A stretch of 64,000 nucleotides of DNA from Kluyvera intermedia. Lineage in GTDB: Bacteria > Pseudomonadota > Gammaproteobacteria > Enterobacterales > Enterobacteriaceae. Location: positions 3,968,001 through 4,032,000 of the forward strand of contig NZ_CP139986.1 in NCBI RefSeq assembly GCF_034424175.1, given 5' to 3'. Position 1 is the stretch's first letter, and each line of letters starts with the position of its first letter. A program made the translations under genes and the position numbers. This document shows positions 40,808-49,615 of the stretch, piece by piece. Under the pieces are notes generated by a model. It did not search any database. It had not been told where the DNA came from and saw nothing but the letters and a program-made list of their open reading frames with translations.

Positions 40808-42235
40808 ATGATGCGGCTGACCCCTGCCTGCTGTATGGCTCTTACCTTACTTCCCGCCAGCGTCTATGCCGTACCGGCCAATTCCGTCACCGACATTCTC
40901 TGGGATAAAGACAATACCGTCCGCGTCGGTGAAAGTATCAATACCGTATATCGCATCGCGATGGCCGACGGTTCAAGCAACCACCTCTGGCTAAATGTCG
41001 ATTGCGCTACGCAGGCTAAAACCCTGCTGTACATGAATCTGCAGCTACCGGGCGGTAAAAAAATCCGTGCTTACGGCGGTAATTCTTTTGCTCGCTATAT
41101 CCCCGGCGTCCCTTTTGAACCCGATGCAGACAGCCCGCTGAGCACCGATCCAGTACTGGATATCTGTCAGCAAAAGGTGCCACAAACACGCTGGGTCGCG
41201 TTGTCTGGCACAGATAAAGCTGGCGACCAGCCCTTGATCGATGTGAATAACAGCCATCGTGAGGGCAATATTCTCACTCTGAGATTGGCAACGGATTACG
41301 CGCAAATTCATCGCGAGGATAAATACGCTGCCCCTTATGATTTTAAAATCAGCCAGATGCAGGTGAACTGTAGCCGTCGCCAGGCTCGCGTGGAACGGAC
41401 TTTCTCGCTGAATAACCAATTTGTTACCGATGATAGCGCGACGCCGGACACGGCTTTCACCCCGCTACCTTCACCGCTTGCGGCTTCAGTGCAGACGCTA
41501 TGTTCCCTGGAAAATATTGGTCAGTTCACCGGTAGCGGCCCGCGGGTAGAACGGCAAAAAACCGCGGCGGATGCCCCGCTGGTGATCCCTGACTTTGAGA
41601 ATAACGACCCGAGCGCTCTCGCGCATTTCCCCCTTCCCGCTGCGGTAAACGGTGTGATCCAGCAAGCACTGAAAGGTGAGAATGCGGCACCAACATTTTC
41701 CCGCCTGACCTTTACGCAGGTGTGGCCCGGCAACGACGACAGCCATGCCGTGACGCGCATTGACCGTCTGCCTGATGGCAGTACATTGACGCTCGACACC
41801 TTGATGCTCAAAGGGGTTACGTTCTATAGCCAATACCAGCGCCTGTTTAATATCGTGAATCTGAAAGAGTGGGATTCAATGCAAAACAGCCCGCTCATCG
41901 GCCAGTCAGTTGAAACCAACTTTAGCGCCGCGCCGGTGGTGGGCCAGCAATATCGCTGGAAGACGGTATTGAAAAATGAAAAGGAAACGGGAAACACCAA
42001 AACGAAAAGCCAGGCCTGTCTTGTCGAGAGGCAGTGGCATGATGCCTCCATGCTGAACGAGAAATTCCCAGGACGCTATATCGAGGTGAGCTGTACAGAC
42101 GATCGCGGTGATGATCGAGCAATGAGCAGCGACTATGCCTGGCTTGAGAACCTGCGCATTTTTATTCGCATTGGTTATCAGGAGGAGGGGCAGAAAAAAC
42201 GCTTTACGTTCAAGGATGTTGCAATTATTCGCTAG
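40808..42235 (+). CDS. Secreted protein of unknown function
   Basis: 475 residues with a signal peptide (about 1-18, MMRLTPACCMALTLLPASVYA). The mature protein has about eight cysteines spread through it, no membrane helix and no lipobox, so it should be periplasmic or secreted with disulfides. I do not recognise a domain. ATG at 40808 is chosen over upstream TTG codons because AAGGA sits nine bases ahead. It has its own upstream region after the satP terminator and is convergent with an MHS transporter gene. It is absent from the E. coli K-12 satP-mog interval. Confidence 0.75.
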   Translation: MMRLTPACCMALTLLPASVYAVPANSVTDILWDKDNTVRVGESINTVYRIAMADGSSNHLWLNVDCATQAKTLLYMNLQLPGGKKIRAYGGNSFARYIPGVPFEPDADSPLSTDPVLDICQQKVPQTRWVALSGTDKAGDQPLIDVNNSHREGNILTLRLATDYAQIHREDKYAAPYDFKISQMQVNCSRRQARVERTFSLNNQFVTDDSATPDTAFTPLPSPLAASVQTLCSLENIGQFTGSGPRVERQKTAADAPLVIPDFENNDPSALAHFPLPAAVNGVIQQALKGENAAPTFSRLTFTQVWPGNDDSHAVTRIDRLPDGSTLTLDTLMLKGVTFYSQYQRLFNIVNLKEWDSMQNSPLIGQSVETNFSAAPVVGQQYRWKTVLKNEKETGNTKTKSQACLVERQWHDASMLNEKFPGRYIEVSCTDDRGDDRAMSSDYAWLENLRIFIRIGYQEEGQKKRFTFKDVAIIR

Positions 42236-42243
42236 CGGATGCT

Positions 42244-42277
42244 CAAAAGGATTGCCGCAGGATGATTCGGCAATCCT
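42244..42277 (-). terminator. Terminator of the MHS transporter gene
   Basis: 10-bp stem AGGATTGCCG (42248-42257 with 42268-42277) followed on the minus strand by TTTTG. It may also serve the convergent gene. Confidence 0.65.
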
Positions 42278-42288
42278 CAGATGTTGGT

Positions 42289-43596
42289 TTACGCTTGGTC
42301 TGGACTTGCTGAAGGCAGTTTGCTGCCTTCAGCGAGGTCATTACGTAACCAAATCCCCAGAGCCAGCCCCAGCAGCGACAGCGCCAGTACATACCAGGCC
42401 GGAGCCATCGGCGATACGCCCATCAGCATGGTGACGGCAATCGGCGTTAAGCCACCAAAAATGGCATATGAGACGTTATAAGAGAACGAAATACCGGTAA
42501 AGCGCACTTCCGCCGGGAAGGCTCGCACCATGACATACGGTACCGCCCCCACGACACCAACGCACAGCCCAACCAGACCATATAACAGGAATAATTGTTC
42601 AGGATGGGTTCCGGCCAGGTGGTAGAAAAGCCAGCTTGAGCAGGCTAAAAGGACACTACCGACGATAAAGGTTTTGCTGGCACCCACACGATCCACAATC
42701 AATCCCGCCAGTAGGCAGCCAACGCAGAGCATCACCGTTGCAACGCTGTTGGCTTGTAAGGTCAGAGCGGGCGCGAAGCCATACTGCTTTTGTAGCCAAA
42801 CCGGAGACATCAGGATAACGACCACAATGCCCGCCGACAGCAGCCAGGTTAGCAGCATAGAGACGACGACCGCCTGCTTGTGCTTCAGGACAACGGACTT
42901 TATCGGTAACTCCTGCGCCAGGGCTTTACGCTGCTGCATTTCGAGGAATATCGGTGTTTCCTGTAGCCAGCGGCGCAGATACATCGCCATCAGGCCAAAC
43001 ACACCGCCGAGCAGGAAAGGAATACGCCAGCCGCCATCATGAATAGCCTGCGGGGTCAGTTGGGTATTAATCAATGTCGCCACGACAGAACCCAGCAGGA
43101 TACCCACCGTTAGCCCAGCCGTTAGCGTACCGCAGGCAATACCAATACGGCGAGCCGGGACGTGTTCCGCCACAAATACCCAGGCTCCAGGCACTTCCCC
43201 GCCAATCGCCGCGCCCTGCAAAATACGCATCAACAGCAACAATATTGGCGCGGCCAGCCCGACGCTGGCATACGTTGGCAGCAGGCCAATCGCCAGGGTT
43301 GGAACAGCCATCAGGAGAATACTCAGGGTAAACATTTTCTTGCGCCCAACCAAATCGCCGAAATGCGCCATGATAATGCCGCCTAGTGGGCGGGCGAGAT
43401 AGCCTGCGGCAAAGATGCCGAAGGTCTGTACCTGACGTAACCATTCAGGAATATCGGCTGGGAAGAAAAGCTCCCCGACCACAGCAGCAAAGAAGACGAA
43501 GATAATGAAATCATAAAACTCCAGCGCGCCGCCTAACGCCGCCAGCGTCAGAGTTTTATAGTCTTGTCGATTCAGAGGTCGGGTATAATTTGACAT
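42289..43596 (-). CDS. MFS transporter, metabolite:H+ symporter family
   Basis: 435 residues with 12 predicted membrane helices. The opening ALGGALEFYDFIIFVFFAAVVGELFF and FAAGYLARPLGGIIMAHFGDLVGRKKMF (residues about 60-90) are hallmarks of the ProP/KgtP/ShiA-type MHS family. Probable proton symporter for an organic acid, betaine or amino-acid derivative; the substrate cannot be read from sequence. Not in the E. coli K-12 satP-mog interval. Inner membrane. Confidence 0.87.
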   Translation of the reverse strand: MSNYTRPLNRQDYKTLTLAALGGALEFYDFIIFVFFAAVVGELFFPADIPEWLRQVQTFGIFAAGYLARPLGGIIMAHFGDLVGRKKMFTLSILLMAVPTLAIGLLPTYASVGLAAPILLLLMRILQGAAIGGEVPGAWVFVAEHVPARRIGIACGTLTAGLTVGILLGSVVATLINTQLTPQAIHDGGWRIPFLLGGVFGLMAMYLRRWLQETPIFLEMQQRKALAQELPIKSVVLKHKQAVVVSMLLTWLLSAGIVVVILMSPVWLQKQYGFAPALTLQANSVATVMLCVGCLLAGLIVDRVGASKTFIVGSVLLACSSWLFYHLAGTHPEQLFLLYGLVGLCVGVVGAVPYVMVRAFPAEVRFTGISFSYNVSYAIFGGLTPIAVTMLMGVSPMAPAWYVLALSLLGLALGIWLRNDLAEGSKLPSASPDQA

Positions 43597-43720
43597 AACA
43601 AACCATTCGCAAAGTGGAAGTGTCGATAAAAGTTTACGATTTTGTAAAGCAAAAATGACTATACCGTAAACCTTACCCTACTCCAGCGGAATGAAAGGTT
43701 ATGTCAGGAATGAATTACAT

Positions 43721-44308
43721 TCAGGATAATGTCTCGCGACGAGCGCTTTTAGGGCGAAATGCTGCTACCACATCGGCATTCGTCTCGATGTAAGGCCCCT
43801 CAAGCAACTGTACACAATACGGTACACTTGCAAAGATGCCATTCACCAGGACTTTACCTTCTGCATCTTTAACCCCTTCCAGCGTTTCCTGGATAGCCTT
43901 CGGCTGACCAGGCAAGTTAAGGATCAGCGCCTGCTTGCGGATAACCCCAACCTGTCGGGAAAGAATCGCCGTTGGCACAAAGTGCAAACTCACCTGGCGC
44001 ATCTGCTCGCCGAAACCTGGCATCACGCGGTCGGCAATCGCCAGCGTCGCGTCCGGGGTCACATCACGGCGCGCAGGGCCGGTACCGCCGGTAGTCAGTA
44101 CCAGGTGGCAGCTCATTTCATCCACCAGCTCACACAGAGTTTGCTCGATGATGGTTTGCTCATCGGGGATCAGGCGGGTTTCCACTTTGAAAGGCGTGGT
44201 CAGCGCCGACGCCAGCCACTCTTCAAGAGCTGGAATACCTTTATCCTGATACACGCCGCTGGAAGCGCGGTCAGAGATAGAAACTAAGCCAATGCGTAAA
44301 GTGTTCAT
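43721..44308 (-). CDS. mog: Molybdopterin adenylyltransferase
   Basis: 195 residues, the E. coli length. Adenylates molybdopterin before molybdate insertion in molybdenum cofactor synthesis. The MoaB/Mog fold motif TTGGTGPARRDVTPDAT (about residues 71-87) and the NLPGQPKAIQETLEGV segment are present. It stands alone between accessory genes. Confidence 0.97.
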   Translation of the reverse strand: MNTLRIGLVSISDRASSGVYQDKGIPALEEWLASALTTPFKVETRLIPDEQTIIEQTLCELVDEMSCHLVLTTGGTGPARRDVTPDATLAIADRVMPGFGEQMRQVSLHFVPTAILSRQVGVIRKQALILNLPGQPKAIQETLEGVKDAEGKVLVNGIFASVPYCVQLLEGPYIETNADVVAAFRPKSARRETLS

Positions 44309-44502
44309 GATTATTCCATTAAAACGGTACTGTTAAGGCGAATGATACACGCGAATGCTCGGCAATACTAAATCCCCAAACGAGTTATGTTGCAGGGTTT
44401 TCCGTGGCGCGCCGCATTATCCGCAAGTGGATAAATCTTCCGCTACCGCGCAGGACATGAGAGTGGCAGACTCCAGAAAATTGCTTCCACGGAGGGCCAG
44501 CT

Positions 44503-45429
44503 ATGCGGAAAAACAGGACGCCTACACCTCATGACCTGGTGTTTAAAACATTTCTATCGCGCATGGAAACGGCACGGGACTTCATCACTCTTCATCTCCC
44601 ACCCGCCCTGTTAAACCTTTGCAATCTGGATACGCTGCGGCTGGAATCCGGCAGCTTTATTGAGGATGATTTACATCCCTACTACAGCGATATGCTCTAT
44701 TCGTTAAAAACGGCCTGCGGTGATGGCTATATCCATGTGCTCATTGAACATCAAAGCTCACCGGATAAACATATGGCCTTTCGCCTTATGCGCTATGCCA
44801 TTGCGGCTATGCAGCGCCATCTGGAAGCCGGAAATAAAACGCTCCCCCTGGTCATCCCAATCTTGTTTTATCAGGGGCGAAAAAGTCCTTACCCTTACTC
44901 AATGAATTGGCTAGATAACTTCGCCGACCCAGCGCTTGCGAAACATCTTTACAGCCAGGATTTTCCTTTGGTGGATATCACGGTCATTCCTGATGAAGAT
45001 ATTATGCGCCACCGAAGCATGGCCGCCCTGACGTTAATTCAAAAACATATTCGCCAGCGCGATCTCACCCGCTTTCTCAATAAGCTTGCAGGTCTGCTAA
45101 CCCGTAATCACATCAGCGGACAGCAGGTCATTGCGCTGGTAAACTATATGCTCCAGGCGGGAGAGGCACAGGATGCCCGCACATTGCTATATGAAATGGC
45201 GCAGCATGCGCCCCAGTATGGAGACGAACTGATGACATTAGCAGAACAGTTGAAGCAGGAAGGACGGCTTGAAGGGATACAGCAGGGCATGCAGAAAGGA
45301 TTACAAACTGGCGAACAGGAAGCATCACGTAAAATCGCACGAGCGATGCTCGAAAAAGGCTTTCCGACGGCCGATATCATCGAATTAACTGGCGTTAGCG
45401 CAGAAGAACTCCCATCACTCCAGCATTAA
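44503..45429 (+). CDS. Rpn-family recombination-promoting nuclease/putative transposase
   Basis: 308 residues of the RpnA-E (YhgA-like, PD-(D/E)XK) family: N-terminal PTPHDLVFKTFLSRMETARDFI, then DMLYSLK and HVLIEHQSS supplying the expected Asp, Glu and Gln of the nuclease core, and PLVIPILFYQG. The C-terminal tail carries the EGIQQGMQKGLQTGEQEA repeat-like segment common in the family. E. coli members degrade DNA, promote recombination and act against phage. GGAGG lies upstream of the ATG. A paralogous, mobile gene type inserted between mog and talB. Confidence 0.88.
   Translation: MRKNRTPTPHDLVFKTFLSRMETARDFITLHLPPALLNLCNLDTLRLESGSFIEDDLHPYYSDMLYSLKTACGDGYIHVLIEHQSSPDKHMAFRLMRYAIAAMQRHLEAGNKTLPLVIPILFYQGRKSPYPYSMNWLDNFADPALAKHLYSQDFPLVDITVIPDEDIMRHRSMAALTLIQKHIRQRDLTRFLNKLAGLLTRNHISGQQVIALVNYMLQAGEAQDARTLLYEMAQHAPQYGDELMTLAEQLKQEGRLEGIQQGMQKGLQTGEQEASRKIARAMLEKGFPTADIIELTGVSAEELPSLQH
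45232..45429 (+). CDS. Possible internal in-frame product of the rpn gene
   Basis: An in-frame ATG at codon 244 is preceded by GGAG at 45220-45223 with 8-base spacing. It would yield a 65-residue C-terminal protein. Internal-start small proteins that restrain the full-length nuclease have been described for E. coli rpn genes. Here it is an inference from the start signal only. Confidence 0.35.
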   Translation: MTLAEQLKQEGRLEGIQQGMQKGLQTGEQEASRKIARAMLEKGFPTADIIELTGVSAEELPSLQH

Positions 45430-45468
45430 AAAAACAGCCCGCTCTCGGCAAAGAGAAGCGGGCTGTTG
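45428..45468. terminator. talB/rpn bidirectional terminator
   Basis: Long stem CAGCCCGCT/AGCGGGCTG (45435-45465), followed on the minus strand by TTTTTTT; it starts at the rpn stop and should end both convergent genes. Confidence 0.85.
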
Positions 45469-45486
45469 TCATGCAACAATGCTGTC

Positions 45487-46440
45487 TTACAGCAGGTCGC
45501 CGATCATTTTTTCCAGTTTTTCCTGGTCGATTGCAAACTTACGGATACCTTCCGCCAGTTTATCAACGGCCATTGGATCCTGGTTGTGCTGCCACAGGAA
45601 CTCGGACTCAGTGATGCGAGCTGGGCGCGCTTTCACTTCACCGGTAAAGGTCAGTTTACGTTCCAGTGCGCCTTCGCTTTCTGCCAGCTCTTTCAGCAGT
45701 GCAGGAGCGATAGTCAGACGGTCGCAGCCAGCCAGTTCGAGGATTTCACCGATGTTACGGAAGCTTGCGCCCATAACGACGGTCTCGTAACCGTGCTGTT
45801 TGTAGTATTCGTAGATTTCGCTTACGGAAACCACACCTGGATCTTCTGCTGGTGCGTACTCTTTTTTGTCGGTATTGGCTTTGTACCAATCCAGAATACG
45901 GCCCACGAATGGAGAGATCAGGTAAACGCCAGCTTCGGCACAAGCACGCGCCTGAGCGAAGGAGAACAGCAGCGTCAGGTTACAGTTGATGCCTTCTTTT
46001 TCCAGCTGCTCTGCGGCGCAGATGCCCTGCCAGGTAGAAGCCAGTTTGATCAGGATACGGTCGTTGCTGATGCCAGCATCGTTGTACATTTTGATCAGAC
46101 GTTTTGCTTTCGCAATTGACGCTTTGGTGTCGTAAGACAGACGCGCATCAACTTCCGTTGAGATACGGCCCGGGACCAGCTTCAGAATTTCCAGACCGAT
46201 ATTTACGGCCAGTTTGTCGGTAGCATCTACAACCTGCTGAGCACGATCGCTGCTCTGGCTACGCGCCCACTCTACCGCATCATCAATTAGTTTACGGTAC
46301 TCAGGGATCTGTGCTGCGCCCAGAATCAGAGAAGGGTTGGTTGTCGCATCCTGAGGCTGATACAGCTTCATTGCTGCGATGTCTCCGGTGTCAGCCACTA
46401 CGGTTGTGTACTGACGCAGAGATGTCAATTTATCCGTCAT
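45487..46440 (-). CDS. talB: Transaldolase B
   Basis: Pentose phosphate pathway transaldolase, 317 residues as in E. coli. The Schiff-base lysine lies in RILIKLASTWQGI (about Lys132). The start at 46440 gives MTDKLTSLRQYTTVVAD and follows GAGAAACACTATC; the longer frame upstream is not credible. Divergent from yaaJ across a 252-base region that should hold both promoters. Confidence 0.98.
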   Translation of the reverse strand: MTDKLTSLRQYTTVVADTGDIAAMKLYQPQDATTNPSLILGAAQIPEYRKLIDDAVEWARSQSSDRAQQVVDATDKLAVNIGLEILKLVPGRISTEVDARLSYDTKASIAKAKRLIKMYNDAGISNDRILIKLASTWQGICAAEQLEKEGINCNLTLLFSFAQARACAEAGVYLISPFVGRILDWYKANTDKKEYAPAEDPGVVSVSEIYEYYKQHGYETVVMGASFRNIGEILELAGCDRLTIAPALLKELAESEGALERKLTFTGEVKARPARITESEFLWQHNQDPMAVDKLAEGIRKFAIDQEKLEKMIGDLL

Positions 46441-46692
46441 GATAGTGTTTCTCTTTAAACAGCTGTTAGGGGGATGTAACCGGTCTGCCTCGATAATATC
46501 ACGCCCCTCTCTCAGCGCAACCGCCGACATCGCGAGAGCGCAGAGTATGATAAACTGAAGCATCAAACTTTGAGGGTTGAGATTCTTCGCCCTGAATGTG
46601 GTAGCGCTTACATTGGCTGAATCGAATCGTGCGAAGCAACCTTACCTTCCCGCGTTCAGCCCTCTATTTTGGCATAGACAAGAGGACGTTTA

Positions 46693-48123
46693 ATGCCTGA
46701 TTTCCTATCGTTTATCAGCGAGATACTGTGGGGTTCGGTAATGATTTACCTGCTCCTCGGCTGTGGATTATGGTTCACATGGAGAACCGGCTACATCCAG
46801 TTTCGCTACATCCGTCAGTTTAGCAAAAGTCTTAAAAGAAGCCTGACGCCTCGCGAAGGTGGACTGACATCATTCCAGGTTTTGTGCATTAGCCTTGCGG
46901 CGCGCGTAGGCAGCGGCAATCTGGCGGGCGTGGCGCTGGCAATCACCGTGGGTGGCCCCGGAGCCGTGTTCTGGATGTGGGTTGCCGCGATTATCGGCAT
47001 GGCCAGCAGCTTCGCGGAATGCTCTTTGGCGCAGCTGTATAAAGAGCGTGACGCCAGCGGTCAATTCCGCGGCGGCCCGGCCTGGTACATGTCTCGCGGG
47101 CTGGGAATGCGCTGGATGGGCGTTGTCTTTTCGCTATTATTGCTGCTCGCCTATGGGCTGATTTTCAATACTGTTCAGGCTAACTCCACGGCCCACGCGC
47201 TGGAGTACGCTTTTGATATTCCGAAAATAGTGACCGGCGTGGTCATGGCGCTACTCTCATTACTGGTGATCATGCGTGGCTTGCGTGGCGTGGCAAAATT
47301 CAGTCAGTGGCTGGTGCCGTTTATGGGAATGCTTTGGGTGGTGGCATGTCTGCTTATCACGCTGTGGCATATCGTTGAACTGCCCGCCATTCTTGAGATG
47401 ATCATTCGCAGCGCCTTCGGTTGGCAAGAAGCGGCAGCAGGCGCGGTGGGCTATAGCGTCAGTCAGGCTATTACCAGCGGTTTCCAGCGCAGCATGTTCT
47501 CAAATGAAGCGGGTATGGGCTCAACACCTAATGCAGCAGCATCAGCGTCCTCTTTCCCCCCGCACCCGGCGGCGCAAGGGATAGTGCAGATGATTGGCGT
47601 GTTGATTGATACCATTGTCATCTGTAGCGCCAGCGCGATGGTGGTGCTACTGGCAGGTCACGGAACCAAAACCACCAGCTACGACGGTATCCAGCTGATT
47701 CAACACGCCATGAACGTGCTGGTCGGTGAATGGGGAGCGAGCTTCGTGGCCTTTGTGATGATGCTATTCGCGTTTACCTCGATAGTCGCCAACTATGTCT
47801 ACGCCGAAAACAACCTCATCTTTTTACGCTGTAATAAACCCTGGGCTATCTGGCTGCTACGCATCGGCACGCTACTGATGGTGGTTGCGGGCAGCTTGTT
47901 AAATCTTCCGGTGGTCTGGCAAATGGCGGATGTCATTATGGCGCTGATGGCGATGACCAACCTGACAGCAATTTTGCTGCTCTCACCCGTGGTACGCATC
48001 ATTGCCATCGACTATCTACGTCAGCGTAAACTGGGCGTCACGCCGGTATTCGACCCCGATTATTACCCGGAGATTGCCCAGCAGTTAGCGCCGGAAAGCT
48101 GGGATCAACCGCCGCGCCAATGA
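46693..48123 (+). CDS. yaaJ: Alanine/glycine:cation symporter family protein YaaJ
   Basis: 476 residues, the E. coli YaaJ length; AGCS family inner-membrane sodium symporter. Family motifs ARVGSGNLAGVALAITVGGPGAVFWMW and FSNEAGMGSTPNAAASA are present, with about ten membrane segments. AGAGGA lies upstream of the ATG. The actual substrate in E. coli is not firmly established; alanine or glycine is inferred from the family. Confidence 0.95.
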   Translation: MPDFLSFISEILWGSVMIYLLLGCGLWFTWRTGYIQFRYIRQFSKSLKRSLTPREGGLTSFQVLCISLAARVGSGNLAGVALAITVGGPGAVFWMWVAAIIGMASSFAECSLAQLYKERDASGQFRGGPAWYMSRGLGMRWMGVVFSLLLLLAYGLIFNTVQANSTAHALEYAFDIPKIVTGVVMALLSLLVIMRGLRGVAKFSQWLVPFMGMLWVVACLLITLWHIVELPAILEMIIRSAFGWQEAAAGAVGYSVSQAITSGFQRSMFSNEAGMGSTPNAAASASSFPPHPAAQGIVQMIGVLIDTIVICSASAMVVLLAGHGTKTTSYDGIQLIQHAMNVLVGEWGASFVAFVMMLFAFTSIVANYVYAENNLIFLRCNKPWAIWLLRIGTLLMVVAGSLLNLPVVWQMADVIMALMAMTNLTAILLLSPVVRIIAIDYLRQRKLGVTPVFDPDYYPEIAQQLAPESWDQPPRQ

Positions 48124-48189
48124 CAGCAATCGATCACCTGATGCCATTTTTTTGTTAAAGTTGAGTGAAATTTTCTGCAAGGACTGGAT

Positions 48190-48963
48190 ATGCTGATTCT
48201 GATTTCTCCTGCTAAAACGCTCGATTACCAAAGCCCGCTGGCAACGACGCGCTATACCCAGCCCGCGCTACTGGAGCATTCCCAACAGCTCATCGGCGTG
48301 GCGCGTAAGCTTTCCGCGCCACAAATCAAAAAGCTCATGGGGATAAGCGACAAACTGGCAGATTTGAACGCCACACGCTTCCACGACTGGCATCCGGACT
48401 TCACGCCCGATAATGCTCGTCAGGCAATTCTGGCGTTTAAAGGTGATGTGTATACCGGCCTTCAGGCAGAGACGTTTAGCGAAGCGGATTTTGACTTTGC
48501 CCAGAAGCACCTGCGTATGCTTTCCGGTCTGTACGGCGTGCTGCGCCCGCTGGATCTAATGCAACCGTATCGGCTGGAAATGGGGATTCGTCTGGAAAAC
48601 CCACGCGGCAAGGATCTGTATCAGTTCTGGGGTGAGGAGATCACGCAGACACTGAATGCTGCGTTGCAGGCTCAGAGCGATGAGATTGTCATCAATCTCG
48701 CATCCGATGAGTATTTCCGTTCGGTGAAACCAAAAGCGCTGAATGGCCGAATCATTAAGCCTGTGTTCCTCGATGAGAAGAACGGCAAGTTTAAGGTGAT
48801 TAGCTTCTATGCCAAAAAGGCGCGTGGATTGATGAGCCGCTATATCATTGAAAACCGCCTGACAAAACCCGAGCAGTTAACCAAATTTAACAGCGAAGGC
48901 TATTTCTTTGACGCCGAAAGCTCAGCCACCGATGAACTGGTCTTCAAGCGTCACGAGCAGTAA
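48190..48963 (+). CDS. yaaA: Peroxide stress protein YaaA
   Basis: 257 residues, DUF328/UPF0246. In E. coli it is OxyR-induced and lowers intracellular free iron during peroxide stress. The N-terminal MLILISPAKTLDYQSPL and C-terminal FYAKKARGLMSRYIIENR motifs are typical. AAGGA ahead of the ATG; follows yaaJ on the same strand by 66 bases. Confidence 0.96.
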   Translation: MLILISPAKTLDYQSPLATTRYTQPALLEHSQQLIGVARKLSAPQIKKLMGISDKLADLNATRFHDWHPDFTPDNARQAILAFKGDVYTGLQAETFSEADFDFAQKHLRMLSGLYGVLRPLDLMQPYRLEMGIRLENPRGKDLYQFWGEEITQTLNAALQAQSDEIVINLASDEYFRSVKPKALNGRIIKPVFLDEKNGKFKVISFYAKKARGLMSRYIIENRLTKPEQLTKFNSEGYFFDAESSATDELVFKRHEQ

Positions 48964-48978
48964 CGCCGCTCCCGGGAA

Positions 48979-49089
48979 TTCCCGGCGGCGCTGCGCTTGG
49001 CCGGGCTACACAAGCATCATGAGCGCCCCCTGTAGCTCGGGCAAGGCGTTTACGCCGCCCCCGGGGAGTTCCCGTTCGACGGGGCTACA
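48979..49089. repeat. REP-like cluster
   Basis: A good copy of the CCCGGCGGCGC...GGCCGGGCTAC unit at 48979-49010 is followed by degenerate inverted and direct copies (about 49031-49068 and 49067-49088), between the convergent yaaA and yaaX genes. Confidence 0.7.
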
Positions 49090-49094
49090 AGCTG

Positions 49095-49421
49095 TTAATG
49101 GTGTTTTGACGGCGGGCGATGATCGTTCGAGTGATCGTTGCCATGCCCACGATTATCATGATGATCGTCGTGGTGACCGTTATGATGGCCATTATCGTGA
49201 TGCGGCGGTGGTGTATGGGCATGCCAGCGGTTGTCATGCCACTCGTAGTGATTATTCCACCAGCTATGGTCGCGCCAGTTGCCACCGTCCCAGTAGTAAC
49301 CCCGATTATCCTGATCGCCAATCTGTAACTTCACCGCTGGAATCAAGGTGATCTCCGCGGCCTGTACCATTACCGGAGCCGCCAGCATCATCGCCAGTGC
49401 AAGCATCGCAGGTTTTAACAT
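49095..49421 (-). CDS. yaaX: Secreted histidine-rich protein YaaX (DUF2502)
   Basis: 108 residues (E. coli YaaX 98). Signal peptide (1-21, ends VQA), then the conserved AEITLIPAVKLQIGDQDNRGYYWDGG core and a WWNNHYEW segment. The C-terminal third is extremely rich in His, Asp and Asn (HHDNGHHNGHHDDHH), suggesting metal binding in the periplasm. Function unknown. Lies between yaaA and thrC as in E. coli. Confidence 0.9.
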   Translation of the reverse strand: MLKPAMLALAMMLAAPVMVQAAEITLIPAVKLQIGDQDNRGYYWDGGNWRDHSWWNNHYEWHDNRWHAHTPPPHHDNGHHNGHHDDHHDNRGHGNDHSNDHRPPSKHH

Positions 49422-49615
49422 GGATAACTCCTTTGTTCTTCAAGTGCCAATGTGGCCGATGGACAAAGCTTATCGTGGTGGAACCCGCGTTGTTATTCTC
49501 TGCAATCCTATATTGTAAACACCCGCATTTATTGGGAATTCGTCCTTATTCCCTGTCGAATTTCTACATAATTTCTCCCTATTTCCCCCTCCATCAGGAA
49601 GGGGAAATGAAGATA

